64,000 nt of DNA from Clostridiaceae bacterium (GCA_902363735.1 CABJBA010000002.1:186001-250000), one strand, 5' to 3'. Numbered from the stretch's first letter, positions 43,142 through 53,119 are shown. Notes: generated from the sequence alone by a model not told the origin. Made by a program: numbers and translations.

Positions 43142-44311
43142 CTATTTATTTTTTCTGTCATAAACATAAGAAAAACTCTCCAGAAATTTATAGAGAGTTA
43201 CATTCATAACACCTTCACCTGTTGACCAATTTATATTTTTAATAATGTATTGGTTAAGCGTTTTATTGTATCTGGGCGTATATTCAACTTTTGTGTTCAC
43301 CTCAAGCCATGGCACGACTAGCATGGTTAAATTCAACGTGTCCATCATAGCAGTGGATTTATAAGTCAGATATTCGGCTTGGTTGTAGCAAGCTGCATCA
43401 TCTGATAAATTGTCGTAATCAACTGTATTTATAATCTCATATCCTAAATTTACTACCGAGAACGGACACTCTACGGATTCTTCAACATAACGTCCGTAAC
43501 ATTGAAATTGACCCAATAAAAAAAGAGCATTTTGCTCTGTATTTATTCGCCTATATCTAAAGACGTATATATTATCTGCTTTTAGCACTCCTGATTTTAA
43601 CGTATTTCCGTCACCATCATAAATAGGAATTGAAGATAGTTCGTTGATAGAAAATGTGGGATCATCTACGTTTTCAGTCATGATTTTAAATGCAATCTGG
43701 GTCAGATTATCTACATCTTGCCACGATGAAACCATATCTAAAGTGATATTATATGTATTGTTTGAATATGTCGACGCATCAGCATATCGGTCTGAATTAT
43801 CCAATTCCAATACCTTTCCCCACACCTCAGTCACGTTATATATGCTACTGAAATTTGTGTCAGCATTTTCATCTTTAACAATACTCTGCATCAACTTATC
43901 ATCTAACACGATTGGTTCTTGTAAGCCAGTGGGAATCTGTCTCCATACAAAAGTACCGTCAACATCAAAATAAAACTCCCAAGAATCATATAAATCTCGG
44001 ATTTTCGTCCAAACGTCTGCATAAGTTGCTCCCGTAGAGAATGTTAAATCATATGGTGTAGGTTTACCAATATCTTCGACGATGTATTTGGTTATACCTG
44101 CCGATTTTAAAGTTCCGATTATTGACAATCGTATATCTTCACCCGCAGGAATTAAAAGATTCTTAACGGCATAATCGGGAGCGTTAGGAGTAGAACCTTT
44201 CCCATGCAGTTGTCCGTTTAAAGTACCATCATATAAAGACATTAAATCCCCACATGTAAGTGTTAAAGATGTAGTGTTCCAGAAAAAACAATATTCAAGC
44301 GTGGCAGACAA
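43142..44311 (-). CDS. Phage tail protein (DUF5048-like), N-terminally truncated
   Basis: 389 aa visible from a TTG at 44311. It has the DUF5048-like block LTLTCGDLMSLYDGTLNGQL and ends with MNVTLYKFLESFSYVYDRK. Immediately upstream in frame is a TAA, and the normal longer N terminus is missing. It therefore appears cut by a deletion whose edge lies near 44275-44311, next to the integrase end of the element. No ribosome binding site fits the TTG. Probably a non-functional remnant of the tail module. Confidence 0.6.
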   Translation of the reverse strand: MSATLEYCFFWNTTSLTLTCGDLMSLYDGTLNGQLHGKGSTPNAPDYAVKNLLIPAGEDIRLSIIGTLKSAGITKYIVEDIGKPTPYDLTFSTGATYADVWTKIRDLYDSWEFYFDVDGTFVWRQIPTGLQEPIVLDDKLMQSIVKDENADTNFSSIYNVTEVWGKVLELDNSDRYADASTYSNNTYNITLDMVSSWQDVDNLTQIAFKIMTENVDDPTFSINELSSIPIYDGDGNTLKSGVLKADNIYVFRYRRINTEQNALFLLGQFQCYGRYVEESVECPFSVVNLGYEIINTVDYDNLSDDAACYNQAEYLTYKSTAMMDTLNLTMLVVPWLEVNTKVEYTPRYNKTLNQYIIKNINWSTGEGVMNVTLYKFLESFSYVYDRKNK

Positions 44312-44468
44312 AAATTATTACAGAGAACCAACTGAAAACGATTGGTTAAATGCTAAGTGGGTACTTGAAAATGGAAGTATATTACCTGGACACGTAATCT
44401 ATCAATCAAAAGGTAGACAAGGTAGAGGAGTTTATTTGAAAACTAAGTGGCATCAGTATTGCTATTAA
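44274..44468 (+). CDS. Short ORF at the deletion junction
   Basis: The first part overlaps the phage gene antisense; the plausible part is from about 44301 (ADKNYYREPTENDWLNAKWV, then a Gly/Lys-rich end). It has no convincing start or site and no family match, so it is probably the 3' remnant of a deleted gene. Confidence 0.25.
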   Translation: MFQKKQYSSVADKNYYREPTENDWLNAKWVLENGSILPGHVIYQSKGRQGRGVYLKTKWHQYCY

Positions 44469-44486
44469 TATAAGAGGAGGGATAAT

Positions 44487-44666
44487 TTGAAAGTATTAAC
44501 ACAAAAAGATCTCTTAGAAATATTACCGTTTGGCAGAACAAAGCTAAATGAATTATTAATGTCAAACGTTTTACCAGTAACTAAGATTGGAAGGGATTAT
44601 ATAACAACAGAAGAAAGATTGAATGAATGGATACAGGAAAATATTGGGAGAGAGATAAAGTATTAA
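44487..44666 (+). CDS. xis: Xis-like/MerR-type helix-turn-helix protein (59 aa)
   Basis: TTG start behind GAGGAGG at six bases. The sequence MKVLTQKDLLEILPFGRTKL, LMSNVLPVTKIGRDYITTEE, RLNEWIQENI is the pattern of small excisionase/AlpA-type DNA-binding proteins. It lies 83 bp before the integrase gene, the usual place for a recombination directionality factor. It likely promotes excision together with the integrase. Too short for most ORF listings. Confidence 0.8.
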   Translation: MKVLTQKDLLEILPFGRTKLNELLMSNVLPVTKIGRDYITTEERLNEWIQENIGREIKY

Positions 44667-44670
44667 AATA

Positions 44671-44699
44671 TTGAAACAAGACACAATCGGTGCTATAAT
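44671..44699 (+). promoter_or_regulatory. Predicted promoter of the integrase gene
   Basis: TTGAAA (44671-44676), 17-bp spacer, TATAAT (44694-44699), 50 bp before the integrase ATG. Confidence 0.75.
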
Positions 44700-44749
44700 C
44701 AAGTAACTTAATTATTTTGATTGTAGCACTATTTTTAGGAGGATTGTAG

Positions 44750-45901
44750 ATGAGTGTTACAAAAAAGCAAAAACGAAACTCGTGGCATGAAGGGAGTGTT
44801 CGCCAAAGATCAGATGGTAGATTTGAAGGAAGAGTTACTTTCAATGGATTAACCAAGTATACTTATGGCAAGACAGAAACGGAATGTAAAAGAAAACTAA
44901 AAAGCATCATTAGGGATTATGATGATGGATTGATAAATCCAAGAACAGCTACTCTTTATGATTATTGTAAACAATATATTAATCAAAAGAAAAATTCGAT
45001 TGAACCATCTACATCGGATAGGTTAAATATTATCACCGAAAAGCAAATAGGTGAATCAAAAATAGCTAACAAGCAATTTGGTGCGCTAAAATCGGAAGAG
45101 TTACAAGAATTTTTTTTATCTCTATCATCACAATATAGCTACGGTACAATTAAGAATGTATACAACTTTGTTTCGAGTGTATATAATCACGCTATTGCAA
45201 ATAAAGACGTAAGTTGCAATCCAATGCTAACAACATCTATGCCGAAGGAAAAATTATGTAAAAAAACAAAAGAGACGTTTGCTTTATCACCGGGTCAAAT
45301 TGCAGAACTCAAATCTTCTTGTTTAGAAAAGAATAAAAGCAATGGATTATACAAATATAGATATGGATTAACTCTTCTTTTAATCTTAAATACCGGTATG
45401 AGAATAGGAGAAGCAATTGCGTTGGAATGGAGCGATATTGATTTCGACAAAAGGTTGATTAGGATTAGTAAATCAATGCAGTATTATGTAAAAGTTGAAA
45501 ACAGTGATCGTAGAGAATCATTTGTTAAATCACCAAAAACAAAGAACTCTAAGCGCATCATACCCATTAATAATGAAATAGAATATGTTCTCGGTGAGAT
45601 AAAAGAATTGAATTCTGGAATTGAATCAGATATAGTATGTTGTAACGAAAATGGTGGATATGCTCTTGCTAGAAGTATTCAACGAGCACTAACAATGATT
45701 GCCAAAGATACAAATATTCCTTATATTTGGGTTCATCTTTTAAGGCATACATTTGGATCAGAATTAATCCGTAAAGGAGTGGATATATCTATAGTAAGTA
45801 GATTAATGGGGCATAGTAATGCAACCACTACTTATAATAGTTATATTCATGTATTAGAAGAAGAAGCGGCCAAAGCAATGTCGTTACCAATGATTAGTTA
45901 A
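44750..45901 (+). CDS. int: Tyrosine site-specific integrase
   Basis: 383 aa. N-terminal arm-binding part (HEGSVRQRSDGRFEGRVTFN), core-binding helices, then the catalytic domain with Arg in NTGMRIGEAIALEWSDID, HxxR in HLLRHTFGSELI, His in RLMGHSNATTTYNSY and the nucleophile Tyr in YNSYIHV. ATG start behind AGGAGG with its own promoter. It lies 86 bp from the right attachment repeat and is expected to recombine the 31-bp repeats. Likely arm sites lie just after its stop. Confidence 0.95.
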   Translation: MSVTKKQKRNSWHEGSVRQRSDGRFEGRVTFNGLTKYTYGKTETECKRKLKSIIRDYDDGLINPRTATLYDYCKQYINQKKNSIEPSTSDRLNIITEKQIGESKIANKQFGALKSEELQEFFLSLSSQYSYGTIKNVYNFVSSVYNHAIANKDVSCNPMLTTSMPKEKLCKKTKETFALSPGQIAELKSSCLEKNKSNGLYKYRYGLTLLLILNTGMRIGEAIALEWSDIDFDKRLIRISKSMQYYVKVENSDRRESFVKSPKTKNSKRIIPINNEIEYVLGEIKELNSGIESDIVCCNENGGYALARSIQRALTMIAKDTNIPYIWVHLLRHTFGSELIRKGVDISIVSRLMGHSNATTTYNSYIHVLEEEAAKAMSLPMIS

Positions 45902-45987
45902 TCGAATTAATGGGTCAAATATGGGGCAGACAATAAAACATCACAATATTGCATCAAAAAACACTGTAAATACGTACTAAATAAGAG

Positions 45988-46018
45988 CCGTGCAAATAAG
46001 GACGCAGTTTTAATTAAA
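45988..46018 (+). repeat. attR: right copy of 31-bp attachment repeat
   Basis: It is identical to 34877-34907. Here the left arm and loop are joined to the native right arm, so the host terminator is intact at this end. Confidence 0.93.
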
Positions 46019-46035
46019 CTGCGTCCTTATTTTTT
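45994..46035 (+). terminator. Strong intrinsic terminator reconstituted at attR
   Basis: A 17-bp perfect stem (45994-46010 with 46016-46032), 5-nt loop and a T-tract. Its left half is the attachment repeat, so this was the terminator of the small host gene now at 34618-34851. It now ends the integrase transcript before the rhamnose operon. Confidence 0.93.
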
Positions 46036-46135
46036 GTCTCCATATCCGTTATGATGGATGCAGAAGTATCCTTAAGGTTTTTTGTATGCCTGAGAAGTAT
46101 GGGCAGAAAAAGGGAAGGAATGGAGAGTGGTTTAT

Positions 46136-47572
46136 ATGAAAAGGTACTATCTTGCCATAGACATCGGTGCCTCCAGTGGCCGTCATATTCTGGGCTCTGT
46201 AAAAGAAGGAAAGATAGTCTTTGAGGAGATTTACCGGTTTGACAATGGCATGACAACCAAAGACGGACATTTGTGCTGGAATGTAGAGTCCTTATTTGCA
46301 GAAGTCAAAGAGGGCATGAAGCAGTGTAAAAAACTTGGAAAAGTTCCGGTTACCATGGGGATTGATACCTGGGCAGTGGACTTTGTTCTTTTGGATGAAG
46401 AAAACCGGATGCTGGGAAATGCAGTGGCATACCGGGATGACAGGACAAAGGGAGCGGATGATAAGGTATATAAGATCATATCTTCAGAGGACTTATATGT
46501 GAGAACGGGAATTCAGAAGCAGATTTTCAACACCATTTATCAGCTTACAGCTGTAAAGGAAGAAACACCTGAACATTTGGAAAAAGCCGATTCTTTCCTT
46601 ATGATTCCCGACTATTTTCATTATCTTCTGACAGGGGTAAAGACGCAGGAGTATACCAATGCCACCACCACCCAGTTGATGAACCCGGAAACAGGAAACT
46701 GGGATTATGAATTGATTGGGAAACTGGGACTTCCAGAGAGACTTTTTGGTCAGCTTTCTATGCCTGGAACTTCAGCAGGAACATTGAAGCCGGAAATAGA
46801 AACAGAATTAGGATTTAGCTGCAAAGTGGTTCTTCCTGCCACCCATGATACAGGTTCCGCTGTTATGGCTGTTCCGGTGACGGAAGGCAGGGGAAATTCC
46901 ATGGAGGATATTCTTTACATAAGCTCAGGAACCTGGTCTCTTATGGGGACAGAACTGGAAAAGGCAGATTGTTCTATGGAAAGTATGAAAGCTAATTTTA
47001 CTAATGAGGGCGGTTACGATTTACGGTTTCGTTATTTGAAAAATATTATGGGACTGTGGATGATTCAGTCTGTAAGGAAGGAATTTGCAGATGAAGGGCA
47101 GGATTATTCCTTTGCCAGGCTGTGCAAGATGGCTTCAGAGGAGACCATTACTTCTATTGTAGACTGTAATGACAGCACATTTCTGGCACCGGAGAGCATG
47201 GTAAAAGCAGTGCGGGATTTTTGCCGCAGATCTGGAGTACAGGTGCCTGAAACGGCAGGAGAAGTGGCAGCTGTCATTTATAACAGCCTTGCCGCCTGTT
47301 ATAAGAATACAGTTGATGAGCTGGAAGCTATTACAGGAAAGGCTTACTCCTCTCTTTATGTGGTGGGCGGAGGCTCCAATGCAGAGTATTTAAACCAGTT
47401 GACTGCAAACAGTACAGGCCGTACTGTCTATGCCGGACCAGGGGAAGCTACGGCCATCGGCAATCTGCTGGCCCAGATGCTGGCAGCAGGAGAATTTGAA
47501 GATTTAAAATCAGCAAGAGAGGCAGTTTACCGTTCTTTTGCCATAACGGCATACAAACCAGATCATAATTAA
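46136..47572 (+). CDS. rhaB: Rhamnulokinase
   Basis: 478 aa from the ATG at 46136 (GGAGAG upstream). FGGY carbohydrate kinase: an N-terminal phosphate loop YYLAIDIGASSGRHI, GIDTWAVDFVLLD and TTTQLMNPETGNWD, with a C-terminal ATP part ISSGTWSLMGTE and LYVVGGGSNAEYLNQL. It phosphorylates L-rhamnulose to rhamnulose-1-phosphate in the cytoplasm. It is the first gene of rhaB-rhaM-rhaA-rhaD. It lies directly right of the mobile element, and promoter elements could not be pinned down in the 100 bp between. Confidence 0.95.
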   Translation: MKRYYLAIDIGASSGRHILGSVKEGKIVFEEIYRFDNGMTTKDGHLCWNVESLFAEVKEGMKQCKKLGKVPVTMGIDTWAVDFVLLDEENRMLGNAVAYRDDRTKGADDKVYKIISSEDLYVRTGIQKQIFNTIYQLTAVKEETPEHLEKADSFLMIPDYFHYLLTGVKTQEYTNATTTQLMNPETGNWDYELIGKLGLPERLFGQLSMPGTSAGTLKPEIETELGFSCKVVLPATHDTGSAVMAVPVTEGRGNSMEDILYISSGTWSLMGTELEKADCSMESMKANFTNEGGYDLRFRYLKNIMGLWMIQSVRKEFADEGQDYSFARLCKMASEETITSIVDCNDSTFLAPESMVKAVRDFCRRSGVQVPETAGEVAAVIYNSLAACYKNTVDELEAITGKAYSSLYVVGGGSNAEYLNQLTANSTGRTVYAGPGEATAIGNLLAQMLAAGEFEDLKSAREAVYRSFAITAYKPDHN

Positions 47573-47593
47573 TGAGAAGAGAGGGGGACTTAT

Positions 47594-47908
47594 ATGATAC
47601 GGAAATCATTTAAAATGTTTCTGAATGAAGGAATGGCCCGGGAATATGAGAAGAGACACAATCTGCTTTGGCCTGAAATGAAGGATATGATTCATCAGTG
47701 CGGGGGACATAATTACTCAATTTTTCTGGATAAGGAAACAAATGTCCTTTATGGCTACATAGAGATCGAAGATGAGGAAAAATGGGCTGCATCGGCAGAT
47801 ACGGCCATTAACCGGAAGTGGTGGGACTTTATGGCGGATATTATGAAGACCAATCCGGACAACAGTCCGGTTTCCGTGGGATTAAAGCCTGTATTTCACC
47901 TGGATTAA
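47594..47908 (+). CDS. rhaM: L-rhamnose mutarotase
   Basis: 104 aa, ferredoxin-like fold of the RhaM/YiiL family: FLNEGMAREYEKRHNLLWPE, NYSIFLDKETNVLYGYIEIE, RKWWDFMADIM. The His in KRHNLLW and the paired Trp are family positions. It interconverts anomers of L-rhamnose, feeding the isomerase encoded next. It sits 21 bp after rhaB and 26 bp before rhaA with a GAGAGGGGG site, which supports a single operon. Confidence 0.93.
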   Translation: MIRKSFKMFLNEGMAREYEKRHNLLWPEMKDMIHQCGGHNYSIFLDKETNVLYGYIEIEDEEKWAASADTAINRKWWDFMADIMKTNPDNSPVSVGLKPVFHLD

Positions 47909-47934
47909 ATCAAATTAATAGAAGGAGACAGATT

Positions 47935-49185
47935 ATGACAATAAAAGAGCGGTATGAAGCAGCGAAAGAAATATATCATGAAGCTGGTGTTGATGTGGAG
48001 GCGGCGGTAGAGGCCTTAAAAAGAATTCCCATTTCCATGCACTGCTGGCAGGGAGATGACGTAAATGGATTTGACCGGGAAGGGGTTTTATCAGGAGGAA
48101 TCCAGGCCACAGGCAATTATCCGGGCCGGGCAAGAAATTCACAGGAGCTGATGGCAGACATGGATAAGGCCCTTAGTCTGATTCCAGGAAAACATAGAAT
48201 CAACCTTCATGCCAGCTATGGGATTTTTGAAGAGGGAGAATGGGCTGACAGGGATGAGCTGAAGCCAAAGCATTTTAAAAAGTGGGTGGAGTTTGCAAAG
48301 AAAAGAGGAATTGGCATTGATTTTAATCCTACACTGTTCTCTCATCCCAAGGCTGAGAATGCCACCTTATCAAGTGAGGATCCTGATATCCGCAGTTTCT
48401 GGATTGACCATGTAAAAGCATGTATCCGTATATCCCAGTATCTTGCAGAGGAACAGGGATCTCCCTGTACCATGAATATCTGGATTCCTGACGGACTGAA
48501 GGACATTCCTGCCGACCGGATGGCTCCAAGAGCAAGGTTGAAGGACTCTCTTGATCAGATTCTTTCTATGGATTATGACAAGAGCAAGGTATATGTGGCA
48601 GTGGAATCCAAGGTGTTTGGAATAGGTATGGAAAGCTATACCGTAGGTTCCCATGAGTTTTATATGAATTATGCTTCTAAAAAGGATATTCTATGTCTGC
48701 TGGACAGCGGTCATTATCATCCCACAGAAGCAGTATCCGACAAGATTTCTTCCATGCTTCTGTTCTTTGATAAGGTGGCTCTTCATGTTACAAGGCCCGT
48801 TCGTTGGGACAGCGATCATGTGGTATTGTTTGACGATGAAACAAAGGAGATAGCCAAGGAAATTGTGCGGGGAGGCTCTGACCGGATTCTTTTGGCTTTA
48901 GACTTCTTTGATGCAGGTATCAACCGTTTAAGCGCCTGGATTGTGGGAATGCGCAACATGCAAAAGGCCCTGCTGAATGCTCTTCTTCTTCCTAATGAAA
49001 GGCTGGCTAAATTACAGGAGGAGCGTAATTTTACAGAGCAGATGATGGTTCAGGAGGAAATGAAGCTTTATCCAATCGGTGATGTGTGGAATTATTTTTG
49101 CGAAATAAATGAAGTTCCCGTAAAAGAAGATTGGTTTAAGGAAGTCCGTGCCTACGAAAAAGAAGTGCTGATTAACCGGAAATAA
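47935..49185 (+). CDS. rhaA: L-rhamnose isomerase
   Basis: 416 aa from the ATG at 47935 (GAAGGAGAC upstream). Characteristic RhaA segments: ISMHCWQGDDVNGFDREG, GIQATGNYPGRARN, INLHASYG, IDFNPTLFSHPKA and CLLDSGHYHPTEAVSDKIS. It uses Mn and Zn to turn L-rhamnose into L-rhamnulose in the cytoplasm. The next gene begins 11 bp later. Gene order rhaB-M-A-D is consistent with catabolic use of plant or bacterial rhamnose. Confidence 0.95.
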   Translation: MTIKERYEAAKEIYHEAGVDVEAAVEALKRIPISMHCWQGDDVNGFDREGVLSGGIQATGNYPGRARNSQELMADMDKALSLIPGKHRINLHASYGIFEEGEWADRDELKPKHFKKWVEFAKKRGIGIDFNPTLFSHPKAENATLSSEDPDIRSFWIDHVKACIRISQYLAEEQGSPCTMNIWIPDGLKDIPADRMAPRARLKDSLDQILSMDYDKSKVYVAVESKVFGIGMESYTVGSHEFYMNYASKKDILCLLDSGHYHPTEAVSDKISSMLLFFDKVALHVTRPVRWDSDHVVLFDDETKEIAKEIVRGGSDRILLALDFFDAGINRLSAWIVGMRNMQKALLNALLLPNERLAKLQEERNFTEQMMVQEEMKLYPIGDVWNYFCEINEVPVKEDWFKEVRAYEKEVLINRK

Positions 49186-49196
49186 GGAGGAAGAAT

Positions 49197-50024
49197 ATGA
49201 GAATGTTAGATACAGAATTTGTAAAAGGATTTATCCGCCTTTGTGACGACGGATTTCATCAAAACTGGCATGAGAGAAACGGAGGGAACTTAAGCTACCG
49301 AATCAAGCCTTCTGAAGTGGAGGAAATAAAAGAGGAATTAGAAAAAGAAACTCCCTGGCAGCCTATTGGCACCGCGGTAAAAGGTCTGGCAGGAGAGTAT
49401 TTTATGGTAACAGGAAGCGGTAAGTATTTCCGCAATGTAATTCTGGATCCTAAGGCCAATACCTGTATCATTGAGATTGATGAAACAGGAGAAAATTACA
49501 GGATATGCTGGGGGCTCATAAACGGCGGCCGCCCTACCAGCGAACTTCCTTCCCATCTCATGAACCACGAAGTAAAAAAGGAAAGCACAGAAGGAAGGCA
49601 CAGAGTCATTTACCATGCCCATCCTGCCAACATCATTGCACTTACCTTTGTACTTCCTTTGGAAGATAAGGTATTTACCAGGGAGCTATGGGAGATGGCT
49701 ACGGAGTGTCCGGTTGTATTTCCCTCAGGTCTGGGGGTTGTAGGCTGGATGGTCCCGGGAGGACGGGATATTGCGGTGGCAACCAGCCAGCTGATGAAAA
49801 AGTACGATGCAGCCATCTGGGCACATCACGGTCTCTTTGCCTCAGGTGAGGACTTTGACTTAACGTTCGGCTTAATGCATACAGTGGAAAAATCGGCGAA
49901 AATTCTTGTTAAAGTGCTTTCCATCCGGCCTGACAAGCTTCAGACCATAACAGCAGAAAACTTCCGTGATCTGGCAGTTGATTTCAAGGTGACCTTGCCG
50001 GAAGAATTTCTTTATGAAAAATAA
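49197..50024 (+). CDS. rhaD: Rhamnulose-1-phosphate aldolase
   Basis: 275 aa class II aldolase. Zn ligands and catalytic Glu are placed in GGRPTSELPSHL, VIYHAHPANIIALTF and AIWAHHGLFASG; the N terminus has HERNGGNLSYRI. It splits rhamnulose-1-phosphate to dihydroxyacetone phosphate and L-lactaldehyde. It is the last operon gene, and a terminator follows 17 bp after the stop. No propanediol microcompartment genes are visible nearby. Confidence 0.95.
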   Translation: MRMLDTEFVKGFIRLCDDGFHQNWHERNGGNLSYRIKPSEVEEIKEELEKETPWQPIGTAVKGLAGEYFMVTGSGKYFRNVILDPKANTCIIEIDETGENYRICWGLINGGRPTSELPSHLMNHEVKKESTEGRHRVIYHAHPANIIALTFVLPLEDKVFTRELWEMATECPVVFPSGLGVVGWMVPGGRDIAVATSQLMKKYDAAIWAHHGLFASGEDFDLTFGLMHTVEKSAKILVKVLSIRPDKLQTITAENFRDLAVDFKVTLPEEFLYEK

Positions 50025-50041
50025 TTTGTGACATAAAATAA

Positions 50042-50074
50042 AAAACCGTCGGAATCAGGTAGATTCCGGCGGTT
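50042..50074. terminator. Bidirectional terminator between rhaD and the convergent gene
   Basis: AAACCGTCGGAATC (50042-50055) pairs with GATTCCGGCGGTTT (50061-50074) with two G-U pairs; A- and T-rich flanks on both sides suit both strands. Confidence 0.8.
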
Positions 50075-50094
50075 TACCCTATGTTTTAAGGGGA

Positions 50095-50724
50095 TTATTC
50101 CATAATATCTTCCACAATGGTGGTGGTTTCTTCGGCCAGGTCTTTAAGGGCCTTTCCGGTGTCCTCTGCAGCATCTTTTGCTTTATCAACCGCATCCTCA
50201 GCCGTTTCTTTTACATCCTCAGCTGCCTCCGTTATAAAGTCTGCTGCCTCTACCGCCTTATCAGCCAGATAATCTGCTGCTCCGGCAGCGTAATCCAGGC
50301 CTCCGTCTTCCGTCATGTCTTCCTGGTCTAAGGCGGCTTTTGCCTGTCCTTTGGCAGAGTCAAATTTATCTCTTGTTGTAAATTTCATGGCAGATGCTGC
50401 TTCCTTCATCGTGTCAGTCACAATACCGGCCGCATCCTTTACCATGTTCTTTGCCGCATTGGCTGCATCTCTGGCAGCTTCTGCAGTATCAGAGGCTGCA
50501 ATCTTAAATTCATCCTTATTGGCATGTAACGAAACGTAATTGCGGTTCATGGTGCTGTCAATTTTGGTGATGTCATCGTCGTCATCTTCAAAGTCATGGA
50601 AGTTTTCTTCCAGTTCCTTGTGAAAGGATTTGTATTTTGTAAAGTAAGAGATGCCGGCGGCAGCAGCGCCTGCTATGGTGGCAAGTGCCACAAATTTCCC
50701 AAAACCATTACCTTTTTTTCCCAT
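50095..50724 (-). CDS. Ala-rich helical protein with N-terminal hydrophobic segment (209 aa)
   Basis: A start GKKGNGFGKFVALATIAGAA with one hydrophobic segment (about 9-27), then an acidic patch (FEDDDDDITKID), then about 120 residues of 11-mer-like Ala/Asp/Glu/Lys repeats (AARDAANAAKNMVKDAAG, ETAEDAVDKAKDAAEDTGK). This is the YtxH/LEA-like composition of amphipathic membrane-surface or desiccation-type helices. The function is unknown; envelope stress or surface association is possible. A repeat-family element lies directly in its leader. Confidence 0.75.
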   Translation of the reverse strand: MGKKGNGFGKFVALATIAGAAAAGISYFTKYKSFHKELEENFHDFEDDDDDITKIDSTMNRNYVSLHANKDEFKIAASDTAEAARDAANAAKNMVKDAAGIVTDTMKEAASAMKFTTRDKFDSAKGQAKAALDQEDMTEDGGLDYAAGAADYLADKAVEAADFITEAAEDVKETAEDAVDKAKDAAEDTGKALKDLAEETTTIVEDIME

Positions 50725-50745
50725 TTAAAACACTCCTTTCTTTTT

Positions 50746-50771
50746 GGGCATAATGATACGCCTGAAAGGCG
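50746..50771 (-). repeat. Repeat-family core in the leader of the Ala-rich gene
   Basis: On the minus strand it reads CGCCTTTCAGGCG then TATCATTATGCCC, about 22 bp before the start codon. CATTATGCCC is shared with the tandem units at 10303 and 59971; only the first hairpin is complete. Confidence 0.65.
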
Positions 50772-50902
50772 ATTTACTCTGTTTAATATTGTAATACTTC
50801 CAAAAGAAAAAATAAAGGTATATAATAAGAAAATTTCTATAAACTATGTAGATAAGGGCAAAAAACCCTTAAATTTGGGAAAAATGTAAAAAAAATATAA
50901 AG

Positions 50903-50945
50903 TTAGCACTCAACTCTTGACAGTGCTAATAATGAGTGATATAAC
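50903..50945 (+). promoter_or_regulatory. CIRCE operator overlapping the groESL promoter
   Basis: TTAGCACTC (50903-50911), 9-nt spacer, CAGTGCTAA (50921-50929); one mismatch from the CIRCE consensus right arm. The sigma-A promoter TTGACA (50917-50922), 17-bp spacer, TATAAC (50940-50945) overlaps it, so HrcA binding blocks transcription. Confidence 0.92.
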
Positions 50946-51024
50946 TTAGTATGTAAATAAAATAAAACTTCTTTAGGCAAGCCTGAAGAAAAAAAATAAC
51001 AAATGGCTATGAGGAGGAATTGCA

Positions 51025-51315
51025 ATGAAATTAGTTCCATTATTTGACAAAGTCGTTTTAAAACCGCTGGTTGCTGAAGAGACAACCAAATCAGGAATTG
51101 TTCTGCCAGGTCAGGCAAAGGAAAAACCCCAGCAGGCAGAAGTTATCGCAGTAGGACCTGGTGGTCTGGTAGACGGAAAAGAAGTCACCATGCAGGTAAA
51201 AGTGGGCGATAAAGTAATCTTCTCCAAATATTCCGGAACAGAGATTGAAACCGGAGAAGACGACGAGAAAATAGTTGTCGTAAAGCAGAATGACATTTTA
51301 GCAGTGATTGAATAA
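51025..51315 (+). CDS. groES: Co-chaperonin GroES
   Basis: 96 aa. It has VPLFDKVVLKPLVAEETTKS, the mobile loop SGIVLPGQAKEKPQQ and the C-terminal EKIVVVKQNDILAVIE. It caps GroEL in the cytoplasm. It has a GAGGAGGAAT site, is 54 bp from groEL and is controlled by the CIRCE element upstream. Confidence 0.97.
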   Translation: MKLVPLFDKVVLKPLVAEETTKSGIVLPGQAKEKPQQAEVIAVGPGGLVDGKEVTMQVKVGDKVIFSKYSGTEIETGEDDEKIVVVKQNDILAVIE

Positions 51316-51366
51316 CCAGCCAATCAGAACTTGAACTAATTTTTTAGAAGAAAACTGGAGGAATGA

Positions 51367-52989
<1,623 letters not shown>

Positions 52990-53003
52990 GCAATGAGCAG
53001 TGC

Positions 53004-53068
53004 GAAACAGGGCGTGAATAAATTTTTGTTGTGCTTGCACATAAGAAAATATGTTTACGTCCTGTTTC
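53004..53068 (+). repeat. 12-bp inverted repeat in the groEL 3' region
   Basis: GAAACAGGGCGT (53004-53015) pairs with ACGTCCTGTTTC (53057-53068) with one G-U pair and a 41-nt loop. No T-tract follows, so terminator function is doubtful. Confidence 0.45.
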
Positions 53069-53119
53069 ATAGGGCTTCCGTATATATCAGGCACGAAAGA
53101 GGAAAGGATCCGTTACCAT

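Larger units (their letters stand above)
34877..46018. mobile_element. Integrated 11.1-kb element carrying Ku, DNA ligase, Y-family polymerase, SRAP and LexA homologue
   Basis: A perfect 31-bp direct repeat (34877-34907 and 45988-46018) bounds a visibly AT-richer segment. A tyrosine integrase and Xis-like protein are encoded at the right end, next to one repeat copy. Cargo from the left: coiled-coil paralogue, LexA homologue, 116-aa protein, Y-family polymerase, 103-aa protein, SRAP, SymE-like protein (opposite strand), Ku, ATP-dependent ligase. A phage tail gene fragment on the minus strand follows. No replication, packaging, capsid or conjugation genes are seen, so it is a defective prophage, a satellite or a small genomic island. 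Confidence 0.93.
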
